Below, piece after piece: positions 45,892-53,986 of a stretch of DNA of 64,000 bases. Under the pieces are notes generated by a model. It was not told the origin of the DNA and did not search any database. It saw nothing but the letters and a program-made list of their open reading frames with translations. Numbering within the stretch: position 1 is the first letter of the stretch; every line of letters starts with the position of its first letter. Source of the stretch: Sphingopyxis bauzanensis. Its GTDB lineage: Bacteria; Pseudomonadota; Alphaproteobacteria; Sphingomonadales; Sphingomonadaceae. The position numbers and the translations under genes are program-made. The stretch lies in the NCBI RefSeq assembly GCF_002205675.1, contig NZ_NISK01000001.1, forward strand, positions 181,054 to 245,053. Reading direction: 5' to 3'.

Positions 45892-46886
45892 CGCCTTGCT
45901 CCGGTGCGGGGTTTGGCGGGAATGAAGGCATCGACCTGCTGACCTACGCGGAACAGATCGCTGCCGGGCGGCAGAGCATAAATGATTTGCATCACCCGGA
46001 CATCGACCCGCTCGGCGGCGCTATTCGTCAGCGAGCGTTTTGGCACCACCAGCGGTTCAGCGCGGACGAAACGCGCCGTGACCTGCCGTTCGGCGGCACC
46101 GCGCGGTGAGACGATCGCGTTCGCGCCCAGTGCCACGTCGCCGGCCTGGTCTTCGTCAATATCGACCCGGATATGGAGCGGCCGCGTTTCACCCAATCGT
46201 ATATAGGGTTCGGCGTTGCCGCCCTGCGGCCCGCCCGCCTGCACAAACTCGCCGGGACGGATATTCACTGCCAGGATTTCGCCCGCGATCGGCGCGCGCA
46301 CCGCAAGGCGCGACAATTCGACCCGCGCCCTCGCTGCAGCAGCCTCGGCCGCTTCGCGGCGCGCTCGTGCCAATGCCGCGCGGCTCGCCGCTGCCGCGGC
46401 CTCGCCCTCGGCGCGAACCACCTCGGTCCGGCTAACCGCAGCAGGGTCGTCGATTTGGCGGTAAAGCGCGAGCTGGCGCTGCGCTGTAGTCTGGGCGGTA
46501 TCGGCCTCCGCAATCGCGGCCTGCGCTTCGCGGATTGCGGCTTCTGCTTCACGCAGCCGCGCTCGCGCCGCACGGTCGTCAACCAGAAACAGCAGATCGC
46601 CCTTCGCGACATAGCTTCCAGGCTCGGCGTTCAGGCTCATCACCAGCCCCGACAGGGCTGTACCGATATCGATGATCTCGCTCGAAGGCTCGACGACACC
46701 GGCCCCCGCAACCCGGTCGCCATTGGCCAGTGCGCCGGTCGCGCGCGGCGGAATCTGCTGTGGCGGTTCGAGCTGGCGGTCGGGCAGCCCGACAAAGATA
46801 TAGATGACGGCAAGCACCACGCCCAGAAAGGCGATCACCGGCAAGATCTGGCGCGAAAAGTTCAGATTGGCAAAGCGTCGGGTCAT
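45888..46886 (-). CDS. HlyD/DevB-like periplasmic adaptor of an ABC exporter
   Basis: A 332-aa adaptor anchored by one N-terminal helix (ILPVIAFLGVVLAVIYIFVG). The biotinyl-lipoyl half motifs (LSGLVMSLNAEPGSYVAKGD and VRAPIAGEILAVNIRPGEFV) flank a long coiled-coil hairpin. The beta-barrel domain follows (LHIRVDIDEDQAGDVALG). It bridges the FtsX-like permease and the outer-membrane factor. ATG 46886 is chosen as the one just before the helix. Gap to the ATPase stop is 4 bases. Confidence 0.9.
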   Translation of the reverse strand: MTRRFANLNFSRQILPVIAFLGVVLAVIYIFVGLPDRQLEPPQQIPPRATGALANGDRVAGAGVVEPSSEIIDIGTALSGLVMSLNAEPGSYVAKGDLLFLVDDRAARARLREAEAAIREAQAAIAEADTAQTTAQRQLALYRQIDDPAAVSRTEVVRAEGEAAAAASRAALARARREAAEAAAARARVELSRLAVRAPIAGEILAVNIRPGEFVQAGGPQGGNAEPYIRLGETRPLHIRVDIDEDQAGDVALGANAIVSPRGAAERQVTARFVRAEPLVVPKRSLTNSAAERVDVRVMQIIYALPPGSDLFRVGQQVDAFIPAKPRTGARR

Positions 46887-46890
46887 GGCG

Positions 46891-47625
46891 TCAATGGTCC
46901 TTCGGCAGGTCGCGGCCGTCGTGGGTAATGCGACCATCCTCGAGCACAAGAATGCGGTCGGCGAGGTCGAAGATGCGATTGTCGTGGGTGACGATGATGA
47001 CCGAACGATCGTCGGCGAGCGCGACTTCGCGCAGCAGGTCCATCACGCGTCGCCCCGATCGCGCATCAAGCGCCGCAGTCGGCTCGTCGCAGACAATCAG
47101 CCGCGGCTGGTGCACCAGCGCGCGCGCAATCGCAACGCGCTGCTGTTGCCCTCCTGACAGCTGGCTGGGCAGCTTGTCTGCCTGATCGGCGATGTTGAGC
47201 GCGGCGAGTAATTCGATGGCGCGAGCGCGTGCCTCGCCGCGGTCTACACCCTGCGCGATCAGCGGCACCGCGGCGTTCGAGGCGGCATCGATCGCCGGGA
47301 TGAGATTATATTGCTGGAAAATGAAACCGACATTGCGCAGTCGAAAATCGACGAGTTCATTGTCCGAGAGCTTGTAGATGTCGGTGCCGAACAGGCGAAC
47401 CTCGCCCTCGGTCGGCCACAATATGCCGCACATGATCGAAATGAGCGTGGTTTTACCAGACCCCGATTCCCCGACCAGATAGGTGAGCTCGCCCGCCCGG
47501 ATATCGAGGTCGATGCCGTGCAGCACACGGATCGTCTGCTGCCCCGCAGTGAAATCGCGAACGACGCCGCGCGTCGCGATGGCGGTCGCGGCATCGACCG
47601 GCGCGGCCAGCGCGACGTTACTCAC
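46891..47625 (-). CDS. ABC transporter ATPase, MacB/DevA type
   Basis: A 244-aa ABC ATPase: Walker A VGESGSGKTTLISIMCG, Q-loop FIFQQYNLIPAID, signature LSGGQQQRVAIARAL, Walker B LIVCDEPTAALD, H-loop IIVTHDNR. This is the MacB/LolD/DevA branch that powers FtsX-fold permeases. I chose the GTG at 47625, which overlaps the permease stop (GTGA); an ATG at 47676 would add 17 residues lying in the permease gene. Confidence 0.93.
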   Translation of the reverse strand: MSNVALAAPVDAATAIATRGVVRDFTAGQQTIRVLHGIDLDIRAGELTYLVGESGSGKTTLISIMCGILWPTEGEVRLFGTDIYKLSDNELVDFRLRNVGFIFQQYNLIPAIDAASNAAVPLIAQGVDRGEARARAIELLAALNIADQADKLPSQLSGGQQQRVAIARALVHQPRLIVCDEPTAALDARSGRRVMDLLREVALADDRSVIIVTHDNRIFDLADRILVLEDGRITHDGRDLPKDH

Positions 47626-48758
47626 CGGAACACCGCCGCCGGCTCGGTCTTGAGCACGTTGCGCAATGCGATCCATCCGGTCAGCGTCAGGATGAGCGTC
47701 ACCGCCGCGAGGCTGATCAGCGGCACCTGCCAGGGGATGTAGAAGCCCTTGAAGGTCGGATTGCTCGAAAAACTCCAGATGAATGCGACCGTGCCGAGGA
47801 CGCCGAGTCCATAGCCGATCGACCCGACCATCGCGGCTTGCGCCGCGACCATCTTGCGGATCTTGGCATTATTCACCCCGATCGCCTTCAGCGCGCCGAA
47901 CTGTTTGATATTGTCGCGAATGAACAGGCTGAAGGTCAGGCCCACGATGGCGACCCCAACCAGAAATCCCAGCATCACCGTGATCCCGAAGTTGAGCGGG
48001 ATCCCGGTATTTTCGATGATGAAGTCGATTCCGTCACGGGCAAATTCGTCGCGCGTGCGCGCCCTGAGCCCGGTCTCCTCGGTAATTCGAGTGGCCAGCG
48101 CCTTGGCATCGATGTTCGGCGCCGCGCCGACGAGGACAAAGCTCAGCCGGTTGCGCGTGCCGGGTACGAAATTCAGCGCCCGGCTGTAGCGCGTGTACAA
48201 GGTGACCTGGCTGGTAAAGCTGGGGATGGCATCGGCCACCCCCATGATGACTGCACGCTGGTCGTTGAGTTCAAGCCGTTCTCCGACCGGATCATAGCCT
48301 TCGGGGAAAAAACGCGTGGTACCGACATCGTCGATAACCACCGCGTCGGGCCGTTCGAGCACATTGGTCGAACCCGACGCCATGCGGCGTGGAAGGCCAA
48401 TCAGCGTCGCGTCGTCGACGCCGATAACCGACACGCCTTCCAGATCGCCTTCCTTGGTCCGCACCGATGCCGCGGCGCGCAAATGCGGCACCGCCCATTC
48501 GACGCCGGGAACCGAGCGCACCCGGTCGAGCGCGGTTGAGGGCATCGGCAGGTTGACGTCGGTCGTGCGGCTGACAGGGTCCATCACCCACACATCAGCC
48601 GACGGGACGTTATAAACGCCGCTGGCGCCGCGTTCGATCAGGTTGACGAAGATGGTCAGCTGCTGCGTGATCAGCAGGGTCGAAAAAGCGATACCGAACA
48701 GCAGACCATAAAATTTGGTCGCATCGCCGGTCAGCATTCGAATCGCAATCCAGACCAT
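47622..48758 (-). CDS. FtsX-like (DevC type) ABC transporter permease
   Basis: A 378-aa permease with the MacB/FtsX layout: helix 1 near residues 15-40, a large periplasmic domain (about 45-245) and three C-terminal helices (about 255-370) with FSLFIRDNIKQFGALKAIGV and WIALRNVLKTEPAAVFR. With the ATPase, adaptor and outer-membrane factor it makes a complete tripartite ABC exporter for an unknown drug, lipid or peptide. ATG 48758 is the family-like start; the frame extends 11 codons further up. Confidence 0.9.
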   Translation of the reverse strand: MVWIAIRMLTGDATKFYGLLFGIAFSTLLITQQLTIFVNLIERGASGVYNVPSADVWVMDPVSRTTDVNLPMPSTALDRVRSVPGVEWAVPHLRAAASVRTKEGDLEGVSVIGVDDATLIGLPRRMASGSTNVLERPDAVVIDDVGTTRFFPEGYDPVGERLELNDQRAVIMGVADAIPSFTSQVTLYTRYSRALNFVPGTRNRLSFVLVGAAPNIDAKALATRITEETGLRARTRDEFARDGIDFIIENTGIPLNFGITVMLGFLVGVAIVGLTFSLFIRDNIKQFGALKAIGVNNAKIRKMVAAQAAMVGSIGYGLGVLGTVAFIWSFSSNPTFKGFYIPWQVPLISLAAVTLILTLTGWIALRNVLKTEPAAVFR

Positions 48759-48790
48759 GGGGGGAGAGCCCTTTATCCGCGACACTTGCA

Positions 48791-48839
48791 ACCGTTCGCT
48801 ATTAGGAACATTATTGAACGGTAGTGTTTAAATGAACGG
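48791..48839. promoter_or_regulatory. Probable TetR operator in the efflux/TetR divergent promoter
   Basis: CCGTTC (48792-48797) and GAACGG (48816-48821) form an inverted pair, and a second GAACGG is at 48834-48839; GTTC-N8-GAAC lies inside the first. The 92-base AT-rich gap must hold the promoters of both the permease operon and the TetR gene. Confidence 0.55.
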
Positions 48840-48850
48840 AAGCGTACAGA

Positions 48851-49474
48851 TTGTCAATCGCGCGTAAAAGGAATCCCGGCAGGCCGACCGACCTTGCGAA
48901 ACGCGAGGCGATTCTGGCGGCGGCGACCAAGGCATTTTTCGAGCATGGCTATGGTGCGGCAGCGATCGAACAGATTGCCGCGGCTGCAGGCGTGTCGAAG
49001 GTGACCATCTATAATCATTTTTCAGACAAGCAGAGCCTGTTCGCAGCAGCGATCGAGCGCGAATGCGAACGGATGCGCGGTCATTTTTTTATCGAAGGGC
49101 AAAGTGGCGCGGAACTGCGCGACCATTTGCTGCACATCGGCCTTGCCATGGTCGCCTTTTTATCGCGGCCCGAGATGGTCCATTTCGAACGCCGCATCGC
49201 CGCCGAAACCGAACGCAATCCCGAAATCGGCCGCGCCTTTCTGGATGCAGGGCCGCGGCGGATGAAGGCGGCGCTGACCGCCTTTCTGACCGCGGTTGCC
49301 GACCGCGGCGCGCTTGCCATCGACAATCCCGGCCTTGCCGCTGAACAATTTGCGTCGATGTGCAAAGGTTTCGGCGATGTCGAACTGCGCTTTGGTTCGC
49401 CGCCCGCCGCCAGTGCAACGCGGCAAAGGGTAGAGGCCGCGGTCGAAACCTTTCTGAAGGCCTATCGAACATGA
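48851..49474 (+). CDS. TetR/AcrR family repressor of the efflux operon
   Basis: A 207-aa TetR. The helix-turn-helix is in AIEQIAAAAGVSKVTIYNHF, preceded by REAILAAATKAFFEHGYG; the rest is an all-helical ligand domain of the AcrR C-terminal type. It begins with a TTG (48851); nearby ATG codons are out of frame. It is divergent from the tripartite exporter operon and likely represses it until the exporter substrate binds. Confidence 0.88.
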   Translation: MSIARKRNPGRPTDLAKREAILAAATKAFFEHGYGAAAIEQIAAAAGVSKVTIYNHFSDKQSLFAAAIERECERMRGHFFIEGQSGAELRDHLLHIGLAMVAFLSRPEMVHFERRIAAETERNPEIGRAFLDAGPRRMKAALTAFLTAVADRGALAIDNPGLAAEQFASMCKGFGDVELRFGSPPAASATRQRVEAAVETFLKAYRT

Positions 49475-49542
49475 ACGTGGCCGCATCGAGCGATCAGTCC
49501 TGAACGCCAGGCGCTGTGCCCGACAGCTGCTGACGAGGACAA

Positions 49543-49893
49543 TTATGAAGGAAAGGCGGGCGCCTTGCTGACCATGGCGGGCAGCGTCCGGTCCATCTTG
49601 TCCGCCAGCCATGCAGCGGCCTTGACCGTTTTTTGCAAGTCGAACCCGGTCGTAACCCGCTGCGTTCAAGCATATAGACGACATTCTCGGTCGGCACATT
49701 GCCCGCGGCGCCCGGCGCGAAGGGACAGCCGTCGACCCCGCCGAGCCAGGAAACGACGGTGGACGCCCCCTCTCCTACCGCCGCCCAGACATTGGTAAGA
49801 CCGGTGCCGTCCGTGTTGTGGAAATGAACACGGACTGGCAGTCCGGCACTAGCCTCGCGTACCCGGCGCGCAAGCGACGCGATGCCCAGCGCG
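49543..49893 (-). pseudogene. HMG-CoA lyase-like gene fragment, truncated and frameshifted
   Basis: A 3' remnant of a HMGL-family lyase. Clear blocks are VRVHFHNTDGTGLTNVWAAV, SWLGGVDGCPFAPGAAGNVP and TENVVYMLERSGLRPG. A missing base in a G-run near 49645 breaks the frame; restoring it gives FDLQKTVKAAAWLADKMDRT and a stop at 49543. The 5' two thirds of the gene are absent. The family cleaves HMG-CoA or citramalyl-CoA-type substrates, which would fit the acyl-CoA dehydrogenase and hydratase genes 3-5 kb away. Confidence 0.82.
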
Positions 49894-49905
49894 CACTAAG
49901 TGCCC

Positions 49906-50091
49906 GATCCACTCGCCGAGCGGCTGGGCCGCGAGCGCTTTGACGCTTTGATCGCAACGACTTAGGCGGACTGGCGCGATAACATCGAACGTGCGATCGA
50001 AGCAGACAGCGACAGGTTAAACGATCCGTCGCGCGTGCTGCCGACGACGACTGCAATCCTGGTCAATCTTCCCTCCCGTCAAATTAATTAG
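49906..50091 (+). pseudogene. Degraded coding remnant with in-frame TAG (gene unknown)
   Basis: On the plus strand, 62 codons read like real protein (DPLAERLGRERFDALIATT, stop at 49963-49965, then ADWRDNIERAIEADSDRLND and PSRVLPTTTAILVNLP). The frame has no start and one internal TAG. It looks like the C-terminal piece of an enzyme I cannot name. It abuts the HMGL fragment, marking this stretch as decayed. Confidence 0.4.
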
Positions 50092-50130
50092 AATGCTAAT
50101 CTATTTTGGCGCAGGCGCGCAATAGCCAGC

Positions 50131-50637
50131 CTATGCCTTGATGTCGGATAGCGTCGAAAGTTTGGCCGTCTCATCGGCCAGATTGTCGATGACGCGGCGC
50201 AACAGTTTTTGCAGCGCTTCGACCTCTTCATCGCTCATTCCGCGCGTCGCAACCTCGTGGGCCTCGGCATTCATGGGCGCGAGGGTCAGTTCCAGCTTCT
50301 TGGCGTACGGGGTCAGGTAGATGAAGGTCTTGCGCCGGTCATCGTCAGTCTTTTTGCGTGTAATGAAACCGGCTTTCTCCAGCCCTTTCAACGCCACCAC
50401 GGTCGTCGGTTCGCGCATGCCGACACGTTCGCTGAGCTCCCGCTGGGTAATCCCGTCCTCGCGCCACAACTGGCGGAGGAAGCGCCACTGGCCAGCCGAC
50501 ACATCATGCGTCAGTGTCCCGCGCTCGAGTAGCCGCGAAAAGGACCGGAACACGATCCGGGCAAGATAGCCGATGCTGTTTTCCGGATTGGTATAATATT
50601 CCGCCGGATGCCTGAAACTGCCTTGCTGTTTCGCCAA
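50131..50637 (-). CDS. MarR family transcriptional regulator
   Basis: A 168-aa winged-helix regulator. The DNA-binding part is LWREDGITQRELSERVGMRE with PTTVVALKGLEKAGFITRKK and the wing DDDRRKTFIYLTPYAKK. MarR proteins respond to phenolic or acyl ligands and usually repress a neighbouring catabolic or efflux gene. A palindrome 27 bases upstream is a likely autoregulatory site. The nearest gene it could control is the alpha/beta hydrolase at 50895. Confidence 0.92.
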   Translation of the reverse strand: MAKQQGSFRHPAEYYTNPENSIGYLARIVFRSFSRLLERGTLTHDVSAGQWRFLRQLWREDGITQRELSERVGMREPTTVVALKGLEKAGFITRKKTDDDRRKTFIYLTPYAKKLELTLAPMNAEAHEVATRGMSDEEVEALQKLLRRVIDNLADETAKLSTLSDIKA

Positions 50638-50663
50638 TGACCTTTCTCCTTTACATGAACCTT

Positions 50664-50679
50664 AGAACCCTATGGTTCT
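50664..50679. promoter_or_regulatory. Palindrome upstream of the MarR gene, probable operator
   Basis: AGAACC-CTAT-GGTTCT is a perfect 6-bp inverted repeat with a 4-base spacer, the size expected for a MarR dimer. It lies 27-42 bases upstream of the marR start codon. The following 215 bases to the hydrolase gene hold no recognisable coding region. Confidence 0.6.
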
Positions 50680-50894
50680 TCCGGCAATATGTTCGGCGTT
50701 CCGCCTCCGAATGCAGGCGCGCCGAAACCGAAGCGATCCAGGCCGCACTGGGACCGCCGTGCGGCTCGACGAGTATCGGCCTTTGCTCGCCTCGATCTGC
50801 ACAATGTCGAGAATCGCCGATGCTGGTACTCGCGCTGGTCGCGGCGACATTGGTGCTGTCGACTAGCCTGCAGACCCGGCGGCGCCGATCCAGC

Positions 50895-51803
50895 CTATCC
50901 CCTTGCGAAAGCCTCGATATCCGCATTGAGTCGTCCGATATGTGTAGCGAACAGACCGTGTGGGGCGCCTTCATACACGTTTAGGCTCGATCGTTTCGGC
51001 AGCTGCGACGCCGGCTGCGCCGTAAGCGCCAGCGGAGCAGAAGCGTCTTTGTCACCGTGAATGAAAAGGGTCGGCAGTGTGACCGCGCTCAGAATGTCAC
51101 GGAAATCGGCTGCAGTCATCGCTCGGTTGAGGTCGATGATCGCGCGCAGTGACGTCCGAAGCATGATATTCTTGATCCAGCCGCGCATCAGTGGGCTAGT
51201 CTCGGGAACAACGAAAGCATCGCTGTTGGCATCGATCCACTGCGGGAAATCGGTGTAGAATTGCCGCCGCATCTGGTCAAACGCCCCCGCCGGTACGCCC
51301 GCCGGATTATCGGGTTTCGCAGTCAGACAGGGCAAAGTCGTCGCTAGGAACAGGATGCGCGCCACCCGTTTCGCCGCGGGTTGTTTTGCCAGATAGCTCA
51401 AAATCTCGCCGCCACTCATCGAATGTGCCACCACCGTGGCGCCTTTGACATCCAGCGCGGTGAGGATGGCATCGAGATCGCCCGCCAGTGTCGCATAATC
51501 ATATCCCGCGCCGGGATCGTCGGACCGGCCGTGACCGCGGCGGTCGTAGGCGATGCAGCGCAACCCGCGCTCCGACAGCGCAGCCATTTGATAAGCCCAC
51601 ATTTCCGATGACAGCGCCCAACCCGACAGGAACAGGATCGGCGCGCCCGCGCCCCAAATGCGGACGTACAGGCGCGTCCCGTCGGCCGCGGTGACCCATG
51701 CGGGGTTCGCCGCCGCGCGCGGGGCGGCGCGCGCCGGTGTTCCGGCCAGCGCCAGCGCGGCGCCGCCCGCCAGCACTGTGGAAAAAACATCACGTCGTTT
51801 CAT
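50895..51803 (-). CDS. Tat-exported alpha/beta hydrolase
   Basis: A 302-aa alpha/beta hydrolase with a twin-arginine signal (MKRRDVFSTVLAGGAALALA, cleavage near ARA-AP). The catalytic triad is visible: nucleophile in VVAHSMSGGE, Asp in FIHGDKDASAPL, His in EGAPHGLFATH; the oxyanion region is LFLSGWALSSEMW. It resembles haloperoxidase/esterase-type hydrolases. ATG 51803 starts the twin-arginine signal. It lies downstream of the XRE-autoinducer regulator gene in the same direction, with 56 bases between. Confidence 0.9.
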   Translation of the reverse strand: MKRRDVFSTVLAGGAALALAGTPARAAPRAAANPAWVTAADGTRLYVRIWGAGAPILFLSGWALSSEMWAYQMAALSERGLRCIAYDRRGHGRSDDPGAGYDYATLAGDLDAILTALDVKGATVVAHSMSGGEILSYLAKQPAAKRVARILFLATTLPCLTAKPDNPAGVPAGAFDQMRRQFYTDFPQWIDANSDAFVVPETSPLMRGWIKNIMLRTSLRAIIDLNRAMTAADFRDILSAVTLPTLFIHGDKDASAPLALTAQPASQLPKRSSLNVYEGAPHGLFATHIGRLNADIEAFARG

Positions 51804-51859
51804 CGGTGGCGCCCCCAAGGGTCAAGCTCCACCATGTCATCCGTTCGCGCGCTCCGCGA

Positions 51860-52675
51860 CTACCCCGCAGGTAGTCGGCCCAGATCGTGCAGATTCTCCA
51901 CCACCGCCCGCGCCACCAGCGATGCCGCGGTGCGCGTCGCGACATTGGCTTCGACCCGCTCGCCCCAAGAGGAAAAAGCGCGAACCGAACCGTCGCCGAC
52001 CGGGATGGGCAGCACAAAGCCGTCGAGGATCCTGAAATCGCGGCCTTCGGACAGAATGCGTTGCTGGACGTTGCTCATCGCCGTCGGCGGAATATCGCTC
52101 CAGAAAAATCCGCGATCGCGCGCCGCCGTCGCGCGGACCAGATAGTCGGTGTTGCGGTACCGGTTGGCGTGATTATGCGCCAACCATGCGACGGCCGGTC
52201 GGCCGCCAGCATTGCGCTTGATGTCCCATCCCTCAGGCGCCCGGCGCAATGTGCCAGTGATGAAATTGTCGATCCCGATCTCGCCGAAAAAATCGGCAGC
52301 GATCGCCGTCGAACGCGCGACCGACGTCGACCTGGCCAGCGCGACGGCGGCGGCGAAGGCGCGCGTCGCCAGCGTACCGGCGTCGCATGTCAGACCGTCG
52401 ATGCAAATCCGATCGGCAAAGCGCGGCGCCAGTCCCGCTGCCAACAACAACCGGTCCTGTTCCGTGCCCGAGAGGCGGAGCGCGTCCGCCAGTCGCGCGA
52501 CCATGTCGGCGCTCGGCTTAGCGCGACCGGTTTCCAGAAACCCCAGATGACGGCAGGAGACCCCGGCATCGAGCGCCAGCGACAGCTGCGAACGGCCGTC
52601 GCGCTTGCGATGCGCCACCAGATTTCGACCGAAGGCGCCGCGATGATCGGATACAAACGACTGGACTTCGGACAT
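51860..52675 (-). CDS. XRE helix-turn-helix protein with LuxR-type autoinducer-binding-like domain
   Basis: A 271-aa regulator. Residues 15-85 are an XRE/MmyB-type helix-turn-helix (QLSLALDAGVSCRHLGFLET, LAAGLAPRF). Residues about 115-241 resemble the autoinducer-binding domain of LuxR proteins: W164, H168, D177 and W192 have exactly the W57-Y61-D70-W85 spacing of TraR/LuxR, and ILDGFVLPIPVGDGS matches the conserved G113 strand. Tyr61 and Pro71 equivalents are replaced by His and Tyr. The order (HTH first, sensor last) is the reverse of LuxR and the HTH family differs. AGGAG lies 6 bases before ATG 52675. No luxI is in the window. Confidence 0.8.
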   Translation of the reverse strand: MSEVQSFVSDHRGAFGRNLVAHRKRDGRSQLSLALDAGVSCRHLGFLETGRAKPSADMVARLADALRLSGTEQDRLLLAAGLAPRFADRICIDGLTCDAGTLATRAFAAAVALARSTSVARSTAIAADFFGEIGIDNFITGTLRRAPEGWDIKRNAGGRPAVAWLAHNHANRYRNTDYLVRATAARDRGFFWSDIPPTAMSNVQQRILSEGRDFRILDGFVLPIPVGDGSVRAFSSWGERVEANVATRTAASLVARAVVENLHDLGRLPAG

Positions 52676-52808
52676 GAGAGACTCCTGAATCAGCCAAGGT
52701 GTCATAGCCCGATTATACAGCGCGTTTAAAGAGGGCCGTCGCTATCGATTCATCTTGGCGTGCCGCGTGCCGTCGTCCTAAGGCTTCTCGGACGATCAGG
52801 GAGAGCGA

Positions 52809-53978
52809 ATGCCGATGTCCGATGTCCAGCCGCAAAGCTATCCCGAGATTCGCGAGGCGGTGCAACGCCTGTGCGCCGGTTTTCCGGGCGAATATTGGCA
52901 AAGGCTGGACCGCGACCGCATCTATCCCACCGAATTTGTCCGCACCCTGACCGAAGCGGGGTTCCTGTCGGTGCTGATCCCCGAGGAGTTTGGCGGGTCG
53001 GGTTTGGGCCTGGGTGCGGCGACTGCGGTGCTCGAAGAAATCCACCGCGCGGGCTGCAACGGCGGCGCGTGCCACGCGCAGATGTACACGATGGGGACGC
53101 TCCTGAAGCACGGCTCGACGGCGCAGAAGGCGGCGTACCTGCCCGCGATTGCAAGCGGTGATTTGCGGTTGCAGGCGTTCGGGGTGACCGAACCCACCGC
53201 GGGGACCGACACCACCCGCATCCGCACCTTCGCCAAGCGCGTTGGTGACGATTATATCGTCAATGGGCAGAAGATCTGGATCAGCCGCGCCGAACATTCG
53301 GACCTGATGATCCTGCTGTGCCGCACCACCCCGCGCGAAGACTGCGCCAAAGCATCCGACGGAATGAGCGTACTGCTGGTCGACATGCGCGACGCGGTCG
53401 GCAACGGGCTGACGATCCGCCCCGTCCGCACCATGCTCAACCATGCGACGACCGAGCTGTTCTTCGACGACCTCAAAGTCCCCGCCGCCAATCTGATCGG
53501 CGAGGAGGGCAAGGGCTTTCGCTACATCCTGTCCGGCATGAACGCCGAGCGCATCCTGATCGCGTCCGAATGCATCGGCGACGGGCGTTTCTTCATCGAC
53601 CGCGCCACCGCCTATGCCAAGGAGCGCGAAGTATTCGGCCGAGCGATCGGCGAAAATCAGGGCGTCCAGTTCCCGATTGCGCGCGCCTATGTCCAGCTCG
53701 CCGCGGCGGCCGAGATGGTCGACAAGGCGGCGCGGCTGTTCGACGCCGGGCAGGACGGCGGAACCGAGGCGAACATGGCCAAGATGCTGGCATCGGAGGC
53801 GAGCTGGTACGCCGCCGACATGTGCGTGCAGACGCACGGCGGCTTCGGCTTTGCCGAGGAATATGACATCGAACGCAAGTTCCGCGAAACGCGCCTGTAT
53901 CAAGTCGCGCCGATCAGCACCAATTTGATCCTGAGCCATGTCGCGACCCACGCGCTTGGCCTGCCCAAAAGTTTCTGA
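52809..53978 (+). CDS. Acyl-CoA dehydrogenase
   Basis: A 389-aa FAD-dependent acyl-CoA dehydrogenase that makes the 2,3-enoyl-CoA. Family marks: QAFGVTEPTAGTDTTRIRTF near the flavin, GQKIWISRAEHSDLMIL, NAERILIASECIGDGRFFID and QTHGGFGFAEEYDIERKFRE. The catalytic base region is in the last helix block. AGGGAG (52798-52803) supports ATG 52809; ATG 52815 is possible. The hydratase gene follows after 8 bases, so they form an operon for breakdown of a branched or aromatic-derived CoA ester. Confidence 0.93.
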   Translation: MPMSDVQPQSYPEIREAVQRLCAGFPGEYWQRLDRDRIYPTEFVRTLTEAGFLSVLIPEEFGGSGLGLGAATAVLEEIHRAGCNGGACHAQMYTMGTLLKHGSTAQKAAYLPAIASGDLRLQAFGVTEPTAGTDTTRIRTFAKRVGDDYIVNGQKIWISRAEHSDLMILLCRTTPREDCAKASDGMSVLLVDMRDAVGNGLTIRPVRTMLNHATTELFFDDLKVPAANLIGEEGKGFRYILSGMNAERILIASECIGDGRFFIDRATAYAKEREVFGRAIGENQGVQFPIARAYVQLAAAAEMVDKAARLFDAGQDGGTEANMAKMLASEASWYAADMCVQTHGGFGFAEEYDIERKFRETRLYQVAPISTNLILSHVATHALGLPKSF

Positions 53979-53986
53979 GGCTCGCG

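Noticed and set aside
50680..50894. Small frames between marR and the alpha/beta hydrolase gene
   Set aside because: They are short, overlap in several frames, and have neither motifs nor ribosome-binding sites.
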